A stretch of DNA of 18,736 nt, taken from an uncultured Collinsella sp. GTDB taxonomy: Bacteria; Actinomycetota; Coriobacteriia; Coriobacteriales; Coriobacteriaceae. The translations under genes were made by a program, and so were the position numbers. Below, piece by piece: positions 15,201 through 18,736 of this stretch (the stretch's first letter is position 1; every line of letters begins with the position of its first letter). The notes beneath the pieces are model-generated. The model did no database searches and was not told the DNA's origin. It was given only the letters and a program-made list of their open reading frames with translations. Location of the stretch: NCBI GenBank assembly GCA_937997605.1, contig CALLFD010000219.1, forward strand, positions 1 to 18,736, read 5' to 3'.

Positions 15201-16117
15201 GACAAAACACCCCACGAAAGATCGGCGCCTTGCAGCCCAGCAGCCCAAGCAGAAGCGGCCATGGCACGCTTGCCATCGGGCTTAACCTCGAGCAGTTCAA
15301 CCGCACCATCGGAAAGACCCAGGTAAACACGTTTGGCCTTAACGAGAACCTGACCCTCGCCAAGCGAAACATCGGTCAGCGCAGCATCGAGCACACGCAC
15401 GGTCTTGCCGGCAATCACGCAACGAGCAGGCGCGGTACCGGACGAAGCGAGCACATGACGCACGCAATCGAGCGCCGCCATGTGCGGATCCAGACGCATC
15501 TCCAGCTTGGAAATCTTGGCTGCATGGGTCACAAGCGACTCATCCTGCTCAGTCCAAACAGCCGAGCCATCGGCAAGAGAAGGAAGCATATCGGCAAGCA
15601 GTTTGCCGCCAAGCTCACCAAGTTCCATGGTCAGCGCCTCAGCATGCTTACCGGCAACCGACGTGGAAGCCTGAGCACAATAAGCACCAGTATCCACGCC
15701 ATGCCCAATACGCATAATAGAAACGCCAGCAACCTCATCACCAGCGAGAATCGCACGCTGAATGGGAGCAGCCCCACGCCAACGAGGCAACAAGGACGCA
15801 TGAACATTCACAATGCCGAGCGGCGCCATATGCAGCACCTCATCAGGCAAAATGCAACCATAAGCAGCCACACAGAAAATGTCAGCCTGGGCAGCCTGAA
15901 GCGCCTCAACGACCTCAGGCGTCATACGATTTGCCTCAACAACAGGTAGACCAAGCTCAAGCGCCTTGGCCTTAACAGGAGACGGCTCCAACTTTTTACC
16001 ACGCCCACGAACAGCATCGGGACGAGTAACAACCAGCACAATTTCATTGCCAGCCTCAACAAGCGAAGTCAGCGAAGGCACAGCAAAATCAGGCGTACCC
16101 ATAAACACAATACGCAT
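15197..16117 (-). CDS. fmt: Methionyl-tRNA formyltransferase Fmt
   Basis: Fmt transfers a formyl group from 10-formyl-tetrahydrofolate to initiator Met-tRNA. The 306 residues start with MRIVFMGTPDFAVP, typical of the family. The catalytic triad is visible: Asn104 and His106 in NVHASLLPRWRG, and Asp142 in GVDTG. The C-terminal tRNA-binding domain begins near 205. GAGGGGAG lies about nine bases before the ATG. It overlaps rsmB by four bases (ATGA), and def, which later removes the formyl group, is upstream in the same direction. The 327-bp gap to def contains a terminator-like hairpin, so fmt-rsmB may have its own promoter, although none stands out. Confidence 0.96.
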   Translation of the reverse strand: MRIVFMGTPDFAVPSLTSLVEAGNEIVLVVTRPDAVRGRGKKLEPSPVKAKALELGLPVVEANRMTPEVVEALQAAQADIFCVAAYGCILPDEVLHMAPLGIVNVHASLLPRWRGAAPIQRAILAGDEVAGVSIMRIGHGVDTGAYCAQASTSVAGKHAEALTMELGELGGKLLADMLPSLADGSAVWTEQDESLVTHAAKISKLEMRLDPHMAALDCVRHVLASSGTAPARCVIAGKTVRVLDAALTDVSLGEGQVLVKAKRVYLGLSDGAVELLEVKPDGKRAMAASAWAAGLQGADLSWGVLS

Positions 16118-16218
16118 AAAGGACGTCTCCCCTCAACCAAAGCCGAGACGGCTACAAATAACAGCGGAAAGCCAAGTACCCAGCTCATCCGCAATAACAA
16201 TTCAACAAGAACAAATAT

Positions 16219-16260
16219 ACCCAAAACCAAAGAAAGAGCCGCAATAAAAGCAGCTCTTTC
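16219..16260 (-). terminator. Probable rho-independent terminator downstream of def
   Basis: On the - strand GAAAGAGC and GCTCTTTC (+ coordinates 16232-16239 and 16253-16260) form an 8-bp stem with a 13-nt loop, followed by TTTGGTTTTGGG. The T-rich 3' side supports termination of priA-def transcription before fmt. Confidence 0.55.
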
Positions 16261-16334
16261 AGCAAAGCAATTATCAGCGAAGACGCCCCTCCCTGGCTCA
16301 ACGGCACCCGGGCGAACCGAGCCAGAACAACGCA

Positions 16335-16436
16335 GTCCCCGGTGCTGAGCGCCCACATATCGTCCCGCGCGCAGTTTCGCAGCGCAGCGAGAATGTTTGA
16401 GCACGGGATGATATGTGTGCGCTCAGCACCGGGGAC
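16335..16436. repeat. 102-bp near-perfect palindromic element downstream of def
   Basis: The 33-bp arms 16335-16367 and 16404-16436 are reverse complements at 31 of 33 positions; both begin and end with GTCCCCGGTGCTGAGC and its complement. A 36-bp centre (16368-16403) has a partial further match. It ends eight bases beyond the def stop. The arms are too long and have no T tract for an ordinary terminator. It resembles a REP/BIME or a small MITE. Copy number cannot be judged from one window. Confidence 0.65.
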
Positions 16437-16444
16437 GGTGGGAC

Positions 16445-16981
16445 CTACTCCGTCTCGCCCGGTCGAGCGCCGCGGGCCAGGGCGTCCTGGTACTCCTTGA
16501 CCGCCTTGAGCCTCTGCATGGGCTTCAATCGCTCGAACATGGTGTTGCCGTGCAAGTGATCGATCTCGTGCTGCAGGCACACGCAGAACAGGTCGCCCGT
16601 GGCCTCATAACGAATCAGGTTGGCATCCAAGTCGTATGCCTCAACGACAACATGATCGGGACGCTCGATCTCGCAGCTAATGCCAGGAATGGAAAGGCAG
16701 CCCTCGCTAAACGGGATCAGATGGTCGCTCTGCTCAACAATGGCGGGATTAATGAGCACGTACGGGTCATAGTCGTTCTTGTCGCTGTAGTCGCAGTCGA
16801 TGGTGACGAGTTGAATGAGCTCACCGATCTGCGGGGCGGCCAGGCCGCAACCGCCGTTGTCGAACATCATCTTCTTCATCTTCTCGGCAAGCGCCTCGAT
16901 CGCCGGGGTGATCTCCTCGATGACGGCGCACTCCTGGCGCAGACGAGGGTCGGGCGACAGTACGATTCCGTTGGCTTCCAT
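16445..16981 (-). CDS. def: Peptide deformylase
   Basis: Def removes the N-formyl group from nascent proteins. The 178-residue protein has all three family motifs: GCGLAAPQ (44-51), EGCLS with metal ligand Cys95, and QHEIDHLHG with His138, catalytic Glu139 and His142. The ATG at 16981 is preferred over that at 16987 because AAAGG lies six bases before it but directly against the upstream ATG. The start is 18 bp after the priA stop, indicating an operon. The partner gene fmt is downstream after a non-coding gap that holds a palindrome and a terminator; in many bacteria def and fmt are directly adjacent. Confidence 0.96.
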   Translation of the reverse strand: MEANGIVLSPDPRLRQECAVIEEITPAIEALAEKMKKMMFDNGGCGLAAPQIGELIQLVTIDCDYSDKNDYDPYVLINPAIVEQSDHLIPFSEGCLSIPGISCEIERPDHVVVEAYDLDANLIRYEATGDLFCVCLQHEIDHLHGNTMFERLKPMQRLKAVKEYQDALARGARPGETE

Positions 16982-16999
16982 GGCCATCCTTTCGGGTTG

Positions 17000-18736
17000 T
17001 TACATCAAATCATAGGCGTCGACGTCAACGCTCACGCTCACGCCGCGCACAGAGCCCACCTCTTTGAGGCAGGCGTCGATATCATCAGAGACATGGTACC
17101 CCACGGGCGACTTCACAAGCAGATGGAAGCGGTAACGGTCCTTGGCTCTCTCGATTACACACGAAGCCGGGCCCAGCACCTGCGGCACGGCACTCCCCGC
17201 CCGCAAAAAGTCGGGCGCGGCGGCATGCCAACGGCGCTTAAGAAGCTTTGCAATGCGCCCGATGTAGTCCTGCGCGTCGTCTCGGTTCACCGACCACACC
17301 AAGATGTTGACCAAGCGAACAAACGGCGGGTACAGCGCGTCGCGGCGCTGGTCCAGGTCGTAGTCGGTAAAGATCGAACGGTCGTGCTCAGCGACGGCGC
17401 GAATGACCGGATCCTCGGGCAGGTAGGTCTGGATGATCACCTCGCCGGGGCGATCGCCGCGACCGGCACGGCCCGCCACCTGTTCCAGCAAATCGTAGGC
17501 GCGCTCCCCTGCGCGAAAATCAGGCAGCTTTAATGCAAAGTCGGCATTGACCACGCCCACGAGCGTGACCTCGGGAAAGTCAAGACCCTTTGCGATCATT
17601 TGGGTGCCCAGCAACACGGCGCAATCGGCCGCATCGAACTGCTCGAGCAGCTTTTTGTGTGCATCCTTGCCGCGCGTGGAATCGGCATCCATGCGAATAA
17701 TGGCGACGTCCTCGGGAAGCATCTGGTGCAGCGCGTCCTCGATCTGTTGAGTGCCCAGACCCATTTTTGCCAGGTAGCGACTGCCGCATTTGGGGCAACG
17801 GCTCGTGGCCGCCGGATACGGCTGCACGCGCCAGGACGATCCGCAAGTGTGACACTGCAGCGTGTGCGTGCGCTCGTGATACGTAAGCGCGGTGGAGCAG
17901 TGGTTGCAGGTGGGCACGCAGCCGCACTCGCGGCACATCAGGAATGGAGCAAAGCCACGGCGATTGTGCAACAGCACGGCTTTTTCGCGGCGCTCGACCA
18001 CACACTCCAGGCCTTCCATCAGCGGTTTTGAGAACATGGATCGACTGCCGTGCGAGAACTCGCGGCGCAGGTCGGCAATGCGGACTGTCGGCAGCACGGC
18101 GTGTCCCGGGCGCTCGGGCATCTCGACGCGCGTCCAGGTAGCACCATTATACGTGCCACGGCGGCAGCGGTCGAGCGCTTCGGCAGAAGGCGTGGCCGAG
18201 CCCAACACGAGCGGGCAGCGGTAGCGCCGCGCCATCTCGGCCGCCACCTCGCGCGCGTGGTAGCGCGGACTAGAGCCCTGCTTATAGCTGGTCTCGTGCT
18301 CCTCGTCGATGATGATGAGGCCTAGATCGCCGAGCGGGCAAAAGAGCGCCGAGCGGGCACCGACGACCACGCGCGCCGCACCACTGGCGACCATATCCCA
18401 CTGGTCCAGACGCTCGCCGGCCGAAAGCCGCGAGTGAAACACGGCGACCGTCTCGCCAAAGCGCGAGCGGAAGCGGCCGACGGTCTGGGCCGTCAGCGAG
18501 ATCTCGGGCACAAGCACGCAGGCCGAGCGACCGGCCGCGAGCACGCGCTCGATAGCTGAGAGGTAGACCTCGGTTTTACCAGATCCGGTGACGCCGTCGA
18601 CAAGGACCACGTCGCCATGGGCGTCCAGACGGGCGCGCTCAATCTGCGCGAGTGCCTGTTGCTGACCGTTGGTAAGGGAGACCGGCGCCTTACCGCTTGC
18701 CGAGGACAGCGTGGTCTGCTCGCTGCAGCCACGCCA
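17000..18736 (-). CDS. priA: Primosomal protein N' (replication restart helicase PriA), 5' end cut by the window edge
   Basis: PriA recognises stalled or repaired forks and reloads the replisome. Only the last 578 codons are in the window; the frame is open to the edge and the N-terminal DNA-binding part is missing. Seen in order: LTNGQQQALAQI, Walker A GVTGSGKTE, the DEEH box (IIDEEHETSYKQ), GSATPS, a zinc-binding insertion with four Cys-x2-Cys pairs (CRECG, CNHC, CHTCG, CPKCG), GTQMIAKGLDFP and QVAGRAGR. All helicase motifs are intact, unlike the degenerate PriA of mycobacteria. The GTG at 18610 is internal, not a start, because homologous sequence continues upstream of it. It is followed by def after 18 bp. 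Confidence 0.96.
   Translation of the reverse strand, partial: WRGCSEQTTLSSASGKAPVSLTNGQQQALAQIERARLDAHGDVVLVDGVTGSGKTEVYLSAIERVLAAGRSACVLVPEISLTAQTVGRFRSRFGETVAVFHSRLSAGERLDQWDMVASGAARVVVGARSALFCPLGDLGLIIIDEEHETSYKQGSSPRYHAREVAAEMARRYRCPLVLGSATPSAEALDRCRRGTYNGATWTRVEMPERPGHAVLPTVRIADLRREFSHGSRSMFSKPLMEGLECVVERREKAVLLHNRRGFAPFLMCRECGCVPTCNHCSTALTYHERTHTLQCHTCGSSWRVQPYPAATSRCPKCGSRYLAKMGLGTQQIEDALHQMLPEDVAIIRMDADSTRGKDAHKKLLEQFDAADCAVLLGTQMIAKGLDFPEVTLVGVVNADFALKLPDFRAGERAYDLLEQVAGRAGRGDRPGEVIIQTYLPEDPVIRAVAEHDRSIFTDYDLDQRRDALYPPFVRLVNILVWSVNRDDAQDYIGRIAKLLKRRWHAAAPDFLRAGSAVPQVLGPASCVIERAKDRYRFHLLVKSPVGYHVSDDIDACLKEVGSVRGVSVSVDVDAYDLM

Larger units (their letters stand above)
16118..16444. other. 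327-bp non-coding gap between def and fmt
   Basis: From right to left (direction of transcription) the gap holds a ~100-bp near-perfect palindrome (16335-16436), a short TGGCTC/GAGCCA inverted repeat (16294-16299/16319-16324), a terminator-like hairpin (16232-16260) and the fmt ribosome binding site. The stretch 16180-16250 is strongly A-rich on the + strand. The hydrophobic open frame on the - strand (16069-16404) runs through it and into fmt, has no ribosome binding site, and is best explained by that base skew. Confidence 0.6.

Noticed and set aside
15201..15248. N-terminal extension of rsmB to the upstream Met at 15248
   Set aside because: It would overlap fmt by 52 bp with non-family sequence; the ATGA-overlapping start gives the normal N-terminus and gene coupling.
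16069..16404. 111-residue - strand frame with hydrophobic, membrane-like stretches
   Set aside because: It overlaps the fmt start and begins inside the palindrome, has no ribosome binding site, and its hydrophobicity follows from the A-rich + strand at 16180-16250.
18608..18610. GTG at 18610 as the start of priA
   Set aside because: The frame continues upstream to the window edge with clear PriA sequence (GQQQALAQI) before the Walker A motif, so the gene is simply cut by the window.
1..18736. CRISPR arrays, tRNA or rRNA genes, insertion sequences or phage genes
   Set aside because: No regularly spaced repeats, cloverleaf-like sequences, transposase or integrase motifs were seen on either strand.

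Overview
The window is a piece of bacterial chromosome with high GC content and densely packed genes. It carries a glycogen metabolism locus on the + strand (about 1 to 13,330) and a housekeeping block on the - strand (13,800 to the right edge). The overall GC, the gene content (GlgC plus the GlgC-like partner GlgD) and the def/fmt/rsmB/priA block suggest a Coriobacteriia gut actinobacterium, most likely Collinsella or a close relative. That assignment is inference from gene content and was not tested by any database search.

Region 1 (1-9,890) holds glgB, glgP, glgC, glgD and glgA in one direction. Together they form a complete synthesis and mobilisation set: GlgC with GlgD makes ADP-glucose, GlgA elongates, GlgB branches and GlgP degrades by phosphorolysis. 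A perfect 10-bp inverted repeat (21-30/37-46) overlaps the -35 of a good extended -10 promoter upstream of glgB. Prominent hairpins lie between glgB and glgP, between glgP and glgC, and between glgD and glgA. A rho-independent terminator follows glgA. GlgB and GlgA each end in a long Lys/Ala/Thr-rich, histone H1-like tail that is not part of the catalytic folds.

Region 2 (9,890-13,400) holds one 1098-residue gene that fuses a GH13 alpha-glucan hydrolase to a GH77 4-alpha-glucanotransferase (MalQ type). Its upstream region repeats the TGGTAAAAC half-site found before glgB, so both transcription units may share one regulator. The fusion probably trims and recycles the short malto-oligosaccharides left by GlgP.

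Region 3 (13,400-13,800) holds a small FmdB-type zinc-ribbon gene, a very strong terminator, and a 65-bp imperfect inverted repeat between convergent genes.

Region 4 (13,800-18,736, - strand) reads priA (cut by the window edge), def, a 327-bp non-coding gap containing a terminator and a ~100-bp near-perfect palindrome, then fmt and rsmB, which overlap by ATGA. These are replication-restart, N-terminal formyl-methionine and ribosome-maturation functions.

The most interesting signals are: the H1-like tails shared by two glycogen enzymes, the shared operator motif, the GH13-GH77 fusion, a Gly in place of the conserved His in GlgB region I, and two palindromic elements that look like dispersed repeats. 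No tRNA, rRNA, CRISPR array or insertion sequence was seen.
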